This document shows, in pieces, positions 53,811 to 63,420 of a stretch of 64,000 nt of DNA. The position numbers and the translations under genes were made by a program. Position 1 is the stretch's first letter. Each line of letters begins with the position of its first letter. This stretch comes from Oceanobacillus oncorhynchi (lineage in GTDB: Bacteria; Bacillota; Bacilli; Bacillales; Amphibacillaceae). The DNA lies in NCBI RefSeq assembly GCF_000821065.1, contig NZ_CDGG01000001.1, positions 4,544,005 through 4,608,004 of the forward strand. Direction: 5' to 3'. The notes beneath the pieces were generated by a model, which was not told where the DNA came from, did not search any database, and saw nothing but the letters and a program-made list of their open reading frames with translations.

Positions 53811-54629
53811 CTAAGAAACAATAAAATCTTTAATCGATTGGTTGATTTCCTGTAATTCCTTCAATCTTTGCTGGACTTTCCCTTTCTCATTACGGTCAAA
53901 GTGCCAGCATAAGAATTGGAGGTTGTCCTGCAGGAGATACCAGTACATACGAATAAACCATTGTCTGTCCGGCTCTATTCCGTAATTGATAAGCCACTCT
54001 TTCCAATCTTCCTTTGGAATATACCATTTTAAGAGCATACCAATATCCGTTGCAGGATCAGCAATGGTTCCATTATCCCAATCAATTAAATAAATGATGT
54101 TTTCTTTTGTTAAGATTAAATTATTATGGTTCATGTCACAATGACATACAGCGAGCCTTTGGTTCCTTGTATAAGGAAGCATCATTTCCAGCAAACCAAT
54201 TGCTTCCAGTACCTCTTCCCGCTCATGCATTAAGCCATTATTTTCTAATTGTAAACAAAGCTGGGTGAAGCTTTCATCTGAGGTTACCGGTTTTTTCCCC
54301 ATTTTTAACAGCATATGCATTAATTCCGAGGAATGATGTATTTTATACAATAAATCAGCCACAGATTGCTGCTTCATTTCTTCTTCATTCAAAGAACGCC
54401 CTTCCAGCCATTCTTGAGCGGTAATAACATCACCATTTTCTATTCGCTTTGTCCAAATAAGCTTTGGTACAATTCCTTCTGCAGAGAGTACAGCTAAGAA
54501 AGGCGATGTGTTCCGTTTCAAAAACAATCGCTTTCCATTTTTTTCAGCTATAAATGCCTCGCCGGTCAAACCTCCAGCCGGTCTGACAAGCCATCCTGTA
54601 CCTAAAGCATGTTCGAGCCAGTTAATCAT
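53811..54629 (-). CDS. ytmP: aminoglycoside phosphotransferase-like kinase YtmP
   Basis: A 272-aa choline/APH-type kinase fold: the nucleotide-binding lobe (GGLTGEAFIAEKNGKRLFLKR), the catalytic loop VCHCDMNHNNLIL with the HxDxxxxN pattern, and the metal-binding LIDWDNGTIADPATDIG. The substrate is unknown; the family includes choline, ethanolamine and thiamine kinases. I choose the ATG for MINWLEH (GGGAAG 5 nt upstream); an in-frame TTG 15 codons earlier has no ribosome binding site. It is placed after trmB/ytzH as in B. subtilis. Confidence 0.85.
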   Translation of the reverse strand: MINWLEHALGTGWLVRPAGGLTGEAFIAEKNGKRLFLKRNTSPFLAVLSAEGIVPKLIWTKRIENGDVITAQEWLEGRSLNEEEMKQQSVADLLYKIHHSSELMHMLLKMGKKPVTSDESFTQLCLQLENNGLMHEREEVLEAIGLLEMMLPYTRNQRLAVCHCDMNHNNLILTKENIIYLIDWDNGTIADPATDIGMLLKWYIPKEDWKEWLINYGIEPDRQWFIRMYWYLLQDNLQFLCWHFDRNEKGKVQQRLKELQEINQSIKDFIVS

Positions 54630-54948
54630 AATGTCTTCCCATCTTTCAAAATTAGCATTCAAGTGCGTGTTCAAGAAACATCCGAAAAATCTTTATTCAT
54701 CAATAGACCATTCTTGCTTTTTATCTGGTTATAAATCAGATAGACAAGCAATCCTTCTCTATTTCCGATAAATAATATGATTCTTTTTCATGTGTTAAGT
54801 CTTTATTGTATCTAGAAATGATCAAAATTACAATATCTACATGCATTATCAATAATATTAAAATATAATAAAATTTCAATCAATCTGCTTTTTCTACTAT
54901 TTATCATGGAGAATCGTCTGTAAATCTCCTACTGAATGAAGTTTCTAT
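54630..54948. other. gene-free region upstream of ytmP
   Basis: About 320 AT-rich bases between the ytmP start and the ytlR stop. It holds a weak dyad ATCTG-N9-CAGAT (about 54720) and a GGAGA / TCTCC hairpin after ytlR (54905-54935) without a T-run. No coding sequence or strong promoter is apparent. Confidence 0.4.
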
Positions 54949-55854
54949 TTATATAATATGTACTGCCCGTTGATCCTTTGTAATCAGACAAGTACGGAGC
55001 CTTCCAGTTTCTCCATCTGCCTGATAGCGGACTGGTGAATCAGCCTCTATCACCAGCTCCTTCGTCCGAAATAATTCTACTTCCTTTAAAAAACGATGCA
55101 GGCCAAAAATAATCAGCAGGAATAATAATAGAATTTTCTTTCTGGATATCTGATGAACAATCAGTATGGACAGATATTCCTGATGCAGGACTGCATGTGG
55201 TACTACCTTTAACCCTCCGCCGCAATAGGGATGATTTGCTGCAGAAATGAGCCAGACATTTTGCAATGTCCTTACCTTTCCATCGTATTTCAAACGAATA
55301 TTCATCGGTTGAAAGCTCCAGATTACCCGGATTAATGCAATCAGGTAAATCAGCTTCCCCAAACCCAGACGATTGAGCCAGCCCTTTAATCGAGATTTAT
55401 TTGCTGCTTCTGTCGTTATTGCATCTATCCCGACACCGATACTATTGATAAATTTTTTGTTCTCACTGTTGTCCAGTTGAACCCTGCCATTCCAATAGCA
55501 GTACCTATCCGGACTTGAAATGATTTTCTGCCATTGCTTCTCTGCATTCCGATTTTGACCGGTCCCTCTGGCAAAATCATTTCCAGAACCGGTCGGAATA
55601 AAAGAAACCGGCACTTCTTGGTTCACCCAGCCATTCATTACTTCATGCATGGTTCCGTCTCCGCCGATAACGATAACATGCTTTATCCTTCTATCCCCGG
55701 AATAATTTGCAGCAATCACTTTGCCCTCCCCAGGTGCGTCAGTAAATAAAGTTTTTTGCTCGATGCTGTGAAAACTTTCCATCTTTTGAATACGCTCAAA
55801 GGCCTGCTTTGCTTTCCCATTCCCAGCATGGGGATTCACAATCAATAAATACAT
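54949..55854 (-). CDS. ytlR: diacylglycerol kinase-like lipid kinase YtlR
   Basis: A 301-aa cytoplasmic lipid kinase of the DagK/YegS type. It has the phosphate-binding VNPHAGNGKAK (6-16), the GGDGT motif (64-68) that binds ATP, and PTGSGNDFARGTG. B. subtilis YtlR is a close match (309 aa); other family members phosphorylate diacylglycerol, ceramide or sphingosine. The substrate is not established. The start is the ATG 7 bp after the ytlQ-like stop, with only a weak ribosome binding site, so translation is probably coupled. Confidence 0.88.
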   Translation of the reverse strand: MYLLIVNPHAGNGKAKQAFERIQKMESFHSIEQKTLFTDAPGEGKVIAANYSGDRRIKHVIVIGGDGTMHEVMNGWVNQEVPVSFIPTGSGNDFARGTGQNRNAEKQWQKIISSPDRYCYWNGRVQLDNSENKKFINSIGVGIDAITTEAANKSRLKGWLNRLGLGKLIYLIALIRVIWSFQPMNIRLKYDGKVRTLQNVWLISAANHPYCGGGLKVVPHAVLHQEYLSILIVHQISRKKILLLFLLIIFGLHRFLKEVELFRTKELVIEADSPVRYQADGETGRLRTCLITKDQRAVHII

Positions 55855-55861
55855 CGTCAGC

Positions 55862-56803
55862 TTACTCTGCTTCCCATTCCGGTCTCAGAAAAGAATGCGA
55901 TAAGCTGTTTCTTAACAAGGATTCAGCCACACTGAGCTGCCTCTTTTTCAGCGGTAAATGAATAGATCGCTTCTCTTTAAACCATTCCGGGAAGGAGAGC
56001 TTATCGATAATTTCTGTCTGGTAAGGTGCGGTGGCATATAAAATACGATTAATTCTGGATATCACTGTTTTTTTAATCGGAATATCGATATTCTCTTCCT
56101 TCAGAAAACGTTCAATCCATTTTTCCGACCGTTTTAACGAAATTAATGGATTGACCAGCCGCCCCGGCTCTTCATTATTTTTAGCAGTAATGGTCCAGGT
56201 ACGTTCGTCTCCAGCCATAATTACTTCGTCTGTATCCAGTTCAACAAATGATAGTATTTCTACTCCAATTGGTGTGATAAGTATAATATCTGTCTCCACT
56301 GCCGCTTGCTTCACTTCAAATATAGGACGGTACATCACAAGATATGTATCTGGAAACCGCTGCAGCAAAAATCGTAATAATGGATCATTATAATAATTCG
56401 AATCAACGACAGAAACCTGCGAAACAGTGGATGATGCCCATTTCATCTGAATTTCCAATATGCGATCCAGAAAAACCTGCTTTAATTCTTCTTCCGTATC
56501 AGGGAGCTTTAATAACGGTTTATTCCGTTTTACGATTTCTTCGTCTGGAGTCAAATCCTCTACAACAACCGGTGATTTGATAAATCGTTCTTTCCATTTT
56601 TGCAGCAGTGAGTTTTTTTCTTTTACCTCTTCTGCTTCCGGCTGTGCCTCTTGTTTGGTCTCCTCCTTCAGAGATGGATCAAGCCATTCCGAATGGAACT
56701 GTTCCCACTGTTCTTTCTTTTGTCTGATATATTGAGTGGGGTAACGATAGGTATCCCACTCATATCTGGAAATATAATCCTGTAGCTTAATTAACTGTGC
56801 CAT
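55862..56803 (-). CDS. ytlQ: NERD-related hypothetical protein (YtlQ-like)
   Basis: A 313-aa protein. An N-terminal charged helical part (about 1-120, with KKEQWEQFHSEWLDP) is followed by a domain with LLRFLLQRFPDTYLVMYRPI, AAVETDIILITPIGVEILSF and VELDTDEVIMAGDERTWTIT. The last segments look like nuclease-related (NERD) folds, with a D-x-I-L-I core and a following E. Whether it cuts nucleic acids is unknown. AAGGAGAG lies upstream of the ATG. First gene of a coupled pair with ytlR, in the position of B. subtilis ytlQ. Confidence 0.75.
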   Translation of the reverse strand: MAQLIKLQDYISRYEWDTYRYPTQYIRQKKEQWEQFHSEWLDPSLKEETKQEAQPEAEEVKEKNSLLQKWKERFIKSPVVVEDLTPDEEIVKRNKPLLKLPDTEEELKQVFLDRILEIQMKWASSTVSQVSVVDSNYYNDPLLRFLLQRFPDTYLVMYRPIFEVKQAAVETDIILITPIGVEILSFVELDTDEVIMAGDERTWTITAKNNEEPGRLVNPLISLKRSEKWIERFLKEENIDIPIKKTVISRINRILYATAPYQTEIIDKLSFPEWFKEKRSIHLPLKKRQLSVAESLLRNSLSHSFLRPEWEAE

Positions 56804-56903
56804 CCTATTCTCTCCTTTTTCTCATCAGAAAACCTGCTACGCTTCTAGTTGCCATTGAAAGGTCTGCAAACTGTCCCTTCACACACTTATTTGTAAATGA
56901 GAT

Positions 56904-57479
56904 TCAGCTAAATGACTCATGACGCAATGGAAAACGCTGAATGATTTCATATTTCGGAGTGGAAGAAGGATGTATCTTGTATAGCTCCACCGCATCCACG
57001 TTAAATGCTTCAGCTAAGGAAGGCATATTGGATATTATTTTATTCCAGCTGTCTTCTGTTACGGTTTTCTTTTGATCTGCCCATTTCTTAGCGATAGTAA
57101 TATGCGGAGTATACGCTCTCTTCTCATTTTTATAGCCGATAATTTCACAAATCTGTACTACTTGCTGCTGTATGCGGTTCAACATTGGATTATTTTCCAC
57201 CCCCAGCCATAAAACCCTTGGCTGATGTTTATTTCCAAAAGTACCTAAGCCTGTTCTGTTTAAATTAAATGCTGTGTAAGCTGTGATAGAATAAAGCTCA
57301 TTCCGGAGAGTTTCTATCGACTTTTCATCTACTTCTCCTAAAAAAGCAAGCGTAATATGAAAATCTTCCTTATCCGTCCATTGCTTATAAGGAAGATGCT
57401 GCATGAAATGCTTCTGCCATTCTGTCAGCTGCTCTGCCAACAATGGCTTTACCTGGATACCTATAAAATAATGAGACAT
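56904..57479 (-). CDS. thpR: RNA 2',3'-cyclic phosphodiesterase (2H family, LigT/ThpR)
   Basis: A 191-aa 2H phosphoesterase with the two HxTx-type motifs: FHITLAFLGEV (His41) and YTPHITIAKKW in the C-terminal half. Family members open 2',3'-cyclic phosphates in RNA and ligate tRNA halves in vitro; the in vivo role is uncertain. I take the ATG for MSHYFIG because AAGGAG lies 8 nt upstream; the ATG two codons earlier is too close. It starts 12 bp after ytzG and is likely cotranscribed with it. B. subtilis YtlP is the counterpart. Confidence 0.88.
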   Translation of the reverse strand: MSHYFIGIQVKPLLAEQLTEWQKHFMQHLPYKQWTDKEDFHITLAFLGEVDEKSIETLRNELYSITAYTAFNLNRTGLGTFGNKHQPRVLWLGVENNPMLNRIQQQVVQICEIIGYKNEKRAYTPHITIAKKWADQKKTVTEDSWNKIISNMPSLAEAFNVDAVELYKIHPSSTPKYEIIQRFPLRHESFS

Positions 57480-57491
57480 GGTCATAACTCC

Positions 57492-58217
57492 TTATTTCTT
57501 TAAACTGTAGCAATAAGCTACTTCCTCCTCGGTCAGCGGGCGGTAAGCTCCCCGCGCCAATTGGTCATCTAGGGTTAATTCTCCCATTCGATGTCGCTTT
57601 AAATAGATAACCTTCCCCTGAACCGCTTCAAACATCCGTTTAATCTGATGAAATTTTCCTTCCGTAATTTCTATTTGTACTTCAGAAATCCCCGATTCTT
57701 CATCTACAGATAATATTTCCAGTTTAGCTGGTTTAGTAAAGTAACCATCTTCCAGCGTAACTCCATCAGCAAATTGTTGGATTACATCCCGAGGCAGATC
57801 CCCCTTCACCTTGGCACGATACATTTTCGGTATATTTTTATTCGGAGAAGTCAGGTGGTGGCCTAAATCTCCATCATTTGTAATTAATAATAAACCTTCT
57901 GTATCTTTATCCAGCCTCCCCACTGGGAAAGGCTGGAAATGTCTTTCCTGTTCGGATAACAAGTCAATGACCGTCTTATCCTTTGCATCGACCGTTGCCG
58001 ATACAACTCCGGGAGGCTTGTGAAGCATCAAATAAATAAATTCCTGATAAATGACAGGCTCTCCATCTACATGGATATTGTCTATATCTGGATTTACTTT
58101 TATCGAACCGTCTTTGACCACATGATTATTTAAAGTGACTTTTTTCGCTTTTAACAGCTGTTTTACTTCTTTCCTGCTTCCAACAGCCATATTTGCCAAT
58201 AATTTATCTAATCGCAT
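57492..58217 (-). CDS. ytzG: rRNA pseudouridine synthase, RsuA family (YtzG)
   Basis: A 241-aa pseudouridine synthase: an S4 RNA-binding domain (residues 1-60, MRLDKLLANMAVGSRKEVKQ), then the catalytic domain with PVGRLDKDTEGLLLITNDG, where Asp103 is the nucleophile, and YRAKVKG and KFHQIKRMFEAVQ. It should modify a uridine in small-subunit rRNA as RsuA does. AAGGAG lies upstream of the ATG. Adjacent to ytgP on one side and thpR on the other, on the same strand. Confidence 0.93.
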   Translation of the reverse strand: MRLDKLLANMAVGSRKEVKQLLKAKKVTLNNHVVKDGSIKVNPDIDNIHVDGEPVIYQEFIYLMLHKPPGVVSATVDAKDKTVIDLLSEQERHFQPFPVGRLDKDTEGLLLITNDGDLGHHLTSPNKNIPKMYRAKVKGDLPRDVIQQFADGVTLEDGYFTKPAKLEILSVDEESGISEVQIEITEGKFHQIKRMFEAVQGKVIYLKRHRMGELTLDDQLARGAYRPLTEEEVAYCYSLKK

Positions 58218-58228
58218 AGGAGAACTCC

Positions 58229-59848
58229 TTATTTTTTGCGTTTCAATCGATTTAAGCCTGGTATATTCCCTTGAAAGATATGTTCTAACAATGTTGATTT
58301 ATACGCTAAAAATAGATAGAATAGTCCGCCTGCAGATATACCGATGAAAAGCATCATCGTCGTTGCCCAGCGTTCCTCCTGATATGGCAGAAAGAAGCTG
58401 AAACCAAATTTTAACACTGCAATAACGAAGCACATCATTCCTGTAAAAATCAAAATTAAAATCGTTCGCTTTACTGTTTGTTTATAAGAAAAATCAGCAC
58501 TTCTTTTTATTCGGATTAAATTAAGCAAAACAGCAATACCTGCTGCAATTGCCGTACCTAAAATGGCTCCTTGTCCGCCGAACATATGAATAAACTGACT
58601 GTTGAATAATACTTTTACCAAAAGACCGGCCAATAAACTGATAACCGCATAATTTTGCTGATCAAGACCCTGCAGCATCCCAGCTGTTACTGTAATCAGG
58701 CCAAAGAGCAATGCCACTGGAGCATATAAGGCCATCAATTTCCCTGTAATCTCAATATCTTCCAGCGTAAATAACGAACCAAAAATTTCATCGGAAAGAA
58801 TTGCAATTCCTGCAGCTGCCGGAATGACAAATACCATGATAACCTGTAAAGCCTGGTTAATTAGTTTTGTATAAGTAGTTTGATCGTTTTGTGTAAAAGC
58901 ATTCGTTAACGATGGCAGCATCGCCATAGATAACCCTGTAGCGATAGTCATCGGTATAATAACTATTTTATGTCCCAAGTTATTGATAACAGCCAATTCT
59001 GTATCATATGTTGCTCCTCTGCCGCTGGCAACCATGGCAGGCTGAAATGTAAACTGATCAACAAGCTGATATAGCGGGATAGCTAGACCAACTAATACAA
59101 ATGGACCGGCATATCGAAATAATTCCTTAAATAAATCGACCGTGCGAAAATCATGTGTCGTCTTCTGGTTTGCAATTTTCTTATCAATAAACGGTTTTCT
59201 TTTTCTCCAATACCAGAAAAGAACCAAACAAGCTGCCAGGGCGCCGATTAAAGCTGCAAATGCAGCAAAACCTACTGCTAAAGTAATCGACCCGTTAAAG
59301 TAATTTACAATAATATAAGAGCCGAGCAGAATAGCTATAATGCGCACAATTTGTTCTATGGTTTGGGAGATAGCCGTCGGCCCCATGGACTGATTCCCCT
59401 GAAAAAATCCCCGGACAATACTCATTGCCGGAATAACAATCAGTGCAAAGCTGACCATACGGATAACAAAGGCGATATCATCCGGGGTTATTGGTCCGCC
59501 TTCTCCTTTAATTTGTTGTGCTCCTATCCAATCAGCTGATAAAAACATCACAAGGAATGCAACAACGCCAGTGACTAGCATTAATGCACTGCCGGCACGG
59601 AACATCCGCATCCCAATTTGATAATCACCTAAAGCGTTATATTTGGATACAAATTTTGATACTGCCGCCGGTATGCCGACTGTGGATAAACTAATAAAAA
59701 TACTGTAAGGTGTGTACGCATATACAAACAGCGCATTACCTGTCGTACCAACGATTGCAAAAAACGGGATAACAAAAATCATTCCTAAAAACTTGGACAG
59801 GAACGACGCACCTGATAAAAGCATCGTTCCTCGTAGCATATTTGACAT
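58229..59848 (-). CDS. ytgP: MurJ-type lipid II flippase / polysaccharide exporter (YtgP)
   Basis: A 539-aa membrane protein with 14 predicted helices, of the MOP exporter superfamily. LSGASFLSKFLGMIFVIPFF, IVRGFFQGNQSMGPTAISQT and GRGATYDTELAVINNLGHKI belong to the MurJ/SpoVB group. In B. subtilis YtgP is MurJ, which flips lipid II across the membrane for peptidoglycan synthesis, redundantly with Amj; SpoVB paralogues exist, so a sporulation role cannot be excluded. AGGTGAAAAAG lies upstream of the ATG. First gene of the minus-strand run ytgP-ytzG-thpR (12- and 11-bp gaps), divergent from ytfP. Confidence 0.9.
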   Translation of the reverse strand: MSNMLRGTMLLSGASFLSKFLGMIFVIPFFAIVGTTGNALFVYAYTPYSIFISLSTVGIPAAVSKFVSKYNALGDYQIGMRMFRAGSALMLVTGVVAFLVMFLSADWIGAQQIKGEGGPITPDDIAFVIRMVSFALIVIPAMSIVRGFFQGNQSMGPTAISQTIEQIVRIIAILLGSYIIVNYFNGSITLAVGFAAFAALIGALAACLVLFWYWRKRKPFIDKKIANQKTTHDFRTVDLFKELFRYAGPFVLVGLAIPLYQLVDQFTFQPAMVASGRGATYDTELAVINNLGHKIVIIPMTIATGLSMAMLPSLTNAFTQNDQTTYTKLINQALQVIMVFVIPAAAGIAILSDEIFGSLFTLEDIEITGKLMALYAPVALLFGLITVTAGMLQGLDQQNYAVISLLAGLLVKVLFNSQFIHMFGGQGAILGTAIAAGIAVLLNLIRIKRSADFSYKQTVKRTILILIFTGMMCFVIAVLKFGFSFFLPYQEERWATTMMLFIGISAGGLFYLFLAYKSTLLEHIFQGNIPGLNRLKRKK

Positions 59849-60046
59849 TGTAACTTTTTCACCTACAATTAGATTAATAAAATAGATTGCTTTATTTTAG
59901 CACTTCCTATTAATTTTAGCATACTTTTTGTCTACATTGCTTGATTTAATCTGCTAAAAAACGACAAATAAATTTCATTTCATTCTATTACATCCTAAGC
60001 AGCCCTCATTTCCCTTATGATATATAGAAGAAATTTTTTATCAGGA

Positions 60047-60075
60047 TTGTACATTTTTATAGAAAGTGCTACGAT
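60047..60075 (+). promoter_or_regulatory. candidate promoter for ytfP
   Basis: TTGTAC, 17 nt, TACGAT, 29 nt before the TTG start codon. The match is modest (three of six and four of six), so this is tentative. Confidence 0.3.
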
Positions 60076-60104
60076 ACGGAAGGAAAAGAAAGGAATGAGA
60101 AACC

Positions 60105-61376
60105 TTGGATTATGATGTTGTCGTCATCGGCGGAGGACCATCTGGATTAATGGCAGCTATATCTGCTGCAGAGCACGGCGCCAAAACACTGCTGATTGAA
60201 AAAGGAAAAAAGCTGGGCAAGAAATTAGCCATCTCCGGCGGAGGCCGCTGTAATGTAACAAACCGTTTACCGCAGGAGGAAGTAATAAAACATATTCCTG
60301 GCAATGGTAAATTTTTATATAGTGCTTTTTCAGTGTTTAATAATTATGATATTATCGATTATTTTGAAGGTCTCGGGATTGCTTTAAAGGAGGAAGATCA
60401 TGGCAGAATGTTTCCAGAATCCAACAAAGCAATGGATGTGGTTAATGCACTTATTAATCAATTAAAAGAACAAGGTGTCACCGTAAAAATGAATACAAAA
60501 GCAGCTGCAATAGAATATGGGGAGAATCTGCACAAGGTACACTTCGATGAAGAACCTTCTATAGAAGCTGCCGCCATCGTTCTGGCAGCCGGCGGAAAAG
60601 CGGTACCTCACACTGGCTCGACAGGTGATGCTTATCCATGGGCTAAAATTGCCGGTCATACGGTAACGACACTTTACCCGACAGAAGTAGCGCTCACCTC
60701 GAAAGAAGCCTTTATTAAGCAAAAAAAACTTCAAGGCTTATCTCTAAGAGATATTCGTTTAAGCGTATTAAATAAACGGGGAAAACCAATTATCACCCAT
60801 CAGATGGATATGATTTTCACTCATTTTGGTATTTCCGGTCCTGCCGTTTTGCGCTGTTCCCAGTTTGTCGTTAAAGAGCTGATGCGGGGCAGAGATGCTG
60901 TAGAAATGCATCTCGATATTTTAGCCGAAATAACCGAAGATGATTTATTTAAACAAATCATGCATACCCTTGAAGATAATCCAAAAAAAGCGTTTAAAAA
61001 TGCAGTCAAAGGACTGATTCCTGAACGTCTTCTTGACTATTTAATGGAAACGCATGACATCGGCTCTGAACAAAAATGTGCCAATATCTCGAAAAACACC
61101 ATGCTTCAATTTACAAAAGAAATTAAAAATTTCTCCTTCCAAGTACACGGCAGTCTTCCAATGGAAAAAGCTTTTGTTACTGGCGGAGGTATTTCAATTA
61201 AAGAAATTGTACCAAACACCATGAAATCAAAAATCATGCATGGCCTATATTTTTGCGGAGAAATTTTAGATATACATGGCTATACAGGCGGGTATAATAT
61301 TACTTCTGCACTCGTTACCGGAAGAATAGCCGGCATGAATGCAGCCTTAGATACAACTATAGATGCTGTTAATTAA
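60105..61376 (+). CDS. ytfP: HI0933-family FAD-dependent oxidoreductase (YtfP)
   Basis: A 423-aa flavoprotein. The N-terminal dinucleotide fold [20 protein letters not shown] is followed by the characteristic [17 protein letters not shown], and the C-terminal [18 protein letters not shown] and [19 protein letters not shown] complete the HI0933/YtfP pattern. Substrate and role are unknown. The start is a TTG with AAAGGAATGAG upstream. It diverges from ytgP as in B. subtilis, and is followed by a terminator. Confidence 0.9.
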   Translation: MDYDVVVIGGGPSGLMAAISAAEHGAKTLLIEKGKKLGKKLAISGGGRCNVTNRLPQEEVIKHIPGNGKFLYSAFSVFNNYDIIDYFEGLGIALKEEDHGRMFPESNKAMDVVNALINQLKEQGVTVKMNTKAAAIEYGENLHKVHFDEEPSIEAAAIVLAAGGKAVPHTGSTGDAYPWAKIAGHTVTTLYPTEVALTSKEAFIKQKKLQGLSLRDIRLSVLNKRGKPIITHQMDMIFTHFGISGPAVLRCSQFVVKELMRGRDAVEMHLDILAEITEDDLFKQIMHTLEDNPKKAFKNAVKGLIPERLLDYLMETHDIGSEQKCANISKNTMLQFTKEIKNFSFQVHGSLPMEKAFVTGGGISIKEIVPNTMKSKIMHGLYFCGEILDIHGYTGGYNITSALVTGRIAGMNAALDTTIDAVN

Positions 61377-61419
61377 TGTCTTTCATAATTTATTTTCCTC
61401 TGGAAATAATAAGTCTGTC

Positions 61420-61452
61420 TGAGCTGGCCATCTATCAACTGGCCAGCTTTTA
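61420..61452 (+). terminator. ytfP terminator
   Basis: Stem AGCTGGCCA / TGGCCAGCT with a 9-nt loop, followed by TTTTAC. Confidence 0.8.
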
Positions 61453-61492
61453 CTAACTGTCTTTTTCACATATGTTGAAAGGAAGGATTAGT

Positions 61493-61687
61493 ATGGAAAA
61501 AAACTCAATTTGGCTTCCATTGGTTGCCTCTGTCGGTATTGGTGCAGCCACTTTTTATTCTATGACCAATCAACAACAAAATGTAGGTCAGGCTTTGCAG
61601 CAAGCAGCTCCTTTTTTCAGCTCTAAACAAAAATCAGGTTCAGGAAACAAGGAGACGGAAACATTAGGACCATTTGGAATGAGTTAA
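61493..61687 (+). CDS. small protein of unknown function with an N-terminal hydrophobic helix
   Basis: A 64-aa protein: a short hydrophobic N-terminal stretch (SIWLPLVASVGIGAATFYSM), then a Gln-rich helical stretch and a polar tail ending in TETLGPFGMS. GGAAGGATTAG lies upstream of the ATG. It could be an anchored or exported protein resembling small YrzQ-type family members, but I do not recognise it firmly. It stands alone between ytfP and the symporter gene. Confidence 0.55.
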   Translation: MEKNSIWLPLVASVGIGAATFYSMTNQQQNVGQALQQAAPFFSSKQKSGSGNKETETLGPFGMS

Positions 61688-61911
61688 TATCTCAGACTGG
61701 GAAGTATCCTCCGGGATGCTTCTCTTTTCTATATTCTACAAAAAATAATAATCTTGGGCTGCATTTCTAAACCATTTGAAACATATGAATAAATAGCTGA
61801 CTTCCTTTCTTTTTCCATTCGTTTTACTTAATAAAGTCTGGCTATCGTCTTAATTTTGAGTTATACTATGTCCGTTACATATTATTTACAAACCAGATTG
61901 GAGAGTTTCTT

Positions 61912-63081
61912 ATGCAACGCTTTGGTTTATTATTTCGTATTATTATTGCAATTGCTCTCGGTATTATTGTCGGAATAATTGCAAATGATTGGCTTATTCG
62001 ATTGTTCGCCACATTTAATGATATTTTTGGCGGATTCCTCAGCTTTATCATCCCGCTAATTATTTTAGGGTTTATCGCACCCGGAATTGGTTATATGGGA
62101 AAAGGAGCCGGAAAATTATTATCGATTACAGCTTTAATTGCTTATGTATCAACTATCTTCGCTGGTATTGTAGCATATACAGCTGCAAGCAATCTGTATC
62201 CATCTATTTTAAGCGGACAGTCATTAACAATGTTTAATGACCCAAGCGGCGCACTGCTGGAAGGTTTTTTGGATTTTGAGATTCATCCGCCTTTTGAAGT
62301 AATTACCGCACTTATTCTTTCGTTTATTTTAGGAATTGGAATGGCAGCATTAAAAAATGATACGTTATTAAAAGTATTTACTGATTTTCGCTCTATTGTC
62401 GAATTAGTTATCAGCAAAGCAATTATTCCATTACTGCCAATTCATATTTTTGGAATCTTTGCCAACATGACACATGCAGGACAGGTCGCTTCTATTTTAC
62501 AAGTATTCGCAGTTGTCTTTGTGATGATTATTCTGTTACATGTTTTATATTTAATCTTTCAGTATTCAGTTGCTGGAGCATTGAGTAAACAGAATCCTTT
62601 CCGGATGTTAAAAACCATGCTGCCGGCTTATTTCACAGCGCTTGGAACTCAATCCTCCGCTGCTACAATACCTGTTACATTAGCACAGTCCAAAAAATTA
62701 AAGGTAAAAAGCAATATTGCTGATTTCACGATTCCTTTACTTGCTAATATTCATTTATCAGGAAGCACTATTACCCTGTTAAGCTGTGCAACTGCAGTTT
62801 TATTTTTACAGGGAGACTCCATCACATTTGGATCTGTTTTTCCTTTCTTACTTGTATTGGGAGTGACGATGATTGCAGCGCCTGGGGTACCTGGCGGAGC
62901 TGTTATGGCTTCTATCGGCCTGCTTGAATCCATGTTAGGCTTCGGGCCGACAATGGTATCCTTAATGATTGCACTATATCTTGCTCAAGACAGCTTAGGT
63001 ACAGCATGTAATGTTACCGGAGACGGAGCGATTACAAGTATAACAGATTCCATTAATAACCGATGGAATATATCTAAATAA
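61912..63081 (+). CDS. dicarboxylate/amino acid:cation symporter family (DAACS) protein
   Basis: A 389-aa membrane protein of the GltP/DctA fold. The HP1 hairpin GTQSSAATIPVTLAQ (near residue 247), the re-entrant GVPGGAVMAS, and the helix 8 motif DSLGTACNVTGDGAI (near 361) are clear. In acidic amino acid and dicarboxylate carriers the last motif carries an Arg (DxxRTxxNVxGD) that binds the side-chain carboxylate; here that position is Gly. I infer a neutral or small amino acid substrate, as in serine/threonine-type members. GGAGAG lies 6 nt upstream of the ATG. Monocistronic, strong terminator. Confidence 0.88.
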   Translation: MQRFGLLFRIIIAIALGIIVGIIANDWLIRLFATFNDIFGGFLSFIIPLIILGFIAPGIGYMGKGAGKLLSITALIAYVSTIFAGIVAYTAASNLYPSILSGQSLTMFNDPSGALLEGFLDFEIHPPFEVITALILSFILGIGMAALKNDTLLKVFTDFRSIVELVISKAIIPLLPIHIFGIFANMTHAGQVASILQVFAVVFVMIILLHVLYLIFQYSVAGALSKQNPFRMLKTMLPAYFTALGTQSSAATIPVTLAQSKKLKVKSNIADFTIPLLANIHLSGSTITLLSCATAVLFLQGDSITFGSVFPFLLVLGVTMIAAPGVPGGAVMASIGLLESMLGFGPTMVSLMIALYLAQDSLGTACNVTGDGAITSITDSINNRWNISK

Positions 63082-63082
63082 G

Positions 63083-63131
63083 GAAAAAGACGAGAAGTAC
63101 CATTAAACCTGGATACTTCTCGTCTTTTTAG
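63083..63131 (+). terminator. symporter gene terminator
   Basis: A 16-bp perfect stem AAAAAGACGAGAAGTA / TACTTCTCGTCTTTTT with a 14-nt loop and T-runs on both strands. Confidence 0.93.
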
Positions 63132-63202
63132 TATGTAATTTAAAATTCAAATATCGAAGAGGAACGAAGTTAAAAAAACAAGAATACAGCTTGTTCTTTA
63201 AA

Positions 63203-63420
63203 ACTTCGGTGTGCTTGCCAAGAAGATGTCCGCTACGACGGTTTTCGATGAGACGAGTAATCGCAGTCCCGGGCCCAGGGCAAAGATCTCGCAGAAAAAA
63301 AGCGAATTTCTTTTTTACCCTCGAAGCATAAGCGCGACTTTAGCTCTGTCTGTCGTTTCGCTAATCGCTGAGTCTTCTTTATCGCAGGGTACAACGCGAA
63401 GTCTCTAAAGTTTGGCGCCC
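63203..63420. repeat. copy of the dispersed repeat near the rRNA operon
   Basis: CGGTGTGCTTGCCA matches CGGTGTTTTTGCCA at 7047-7060. GAGACGAGTAATCGCAGTCCC (63250-63270) matches 32094-32113 and TTTATCGCAG (63378-63387) is also shared. The rest of the 700-bp gap to the rRNA genes holds no gene I can support; a single DnaA-box sequence TTATCCACA is at 63452-63460. Confidence 0.6.
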
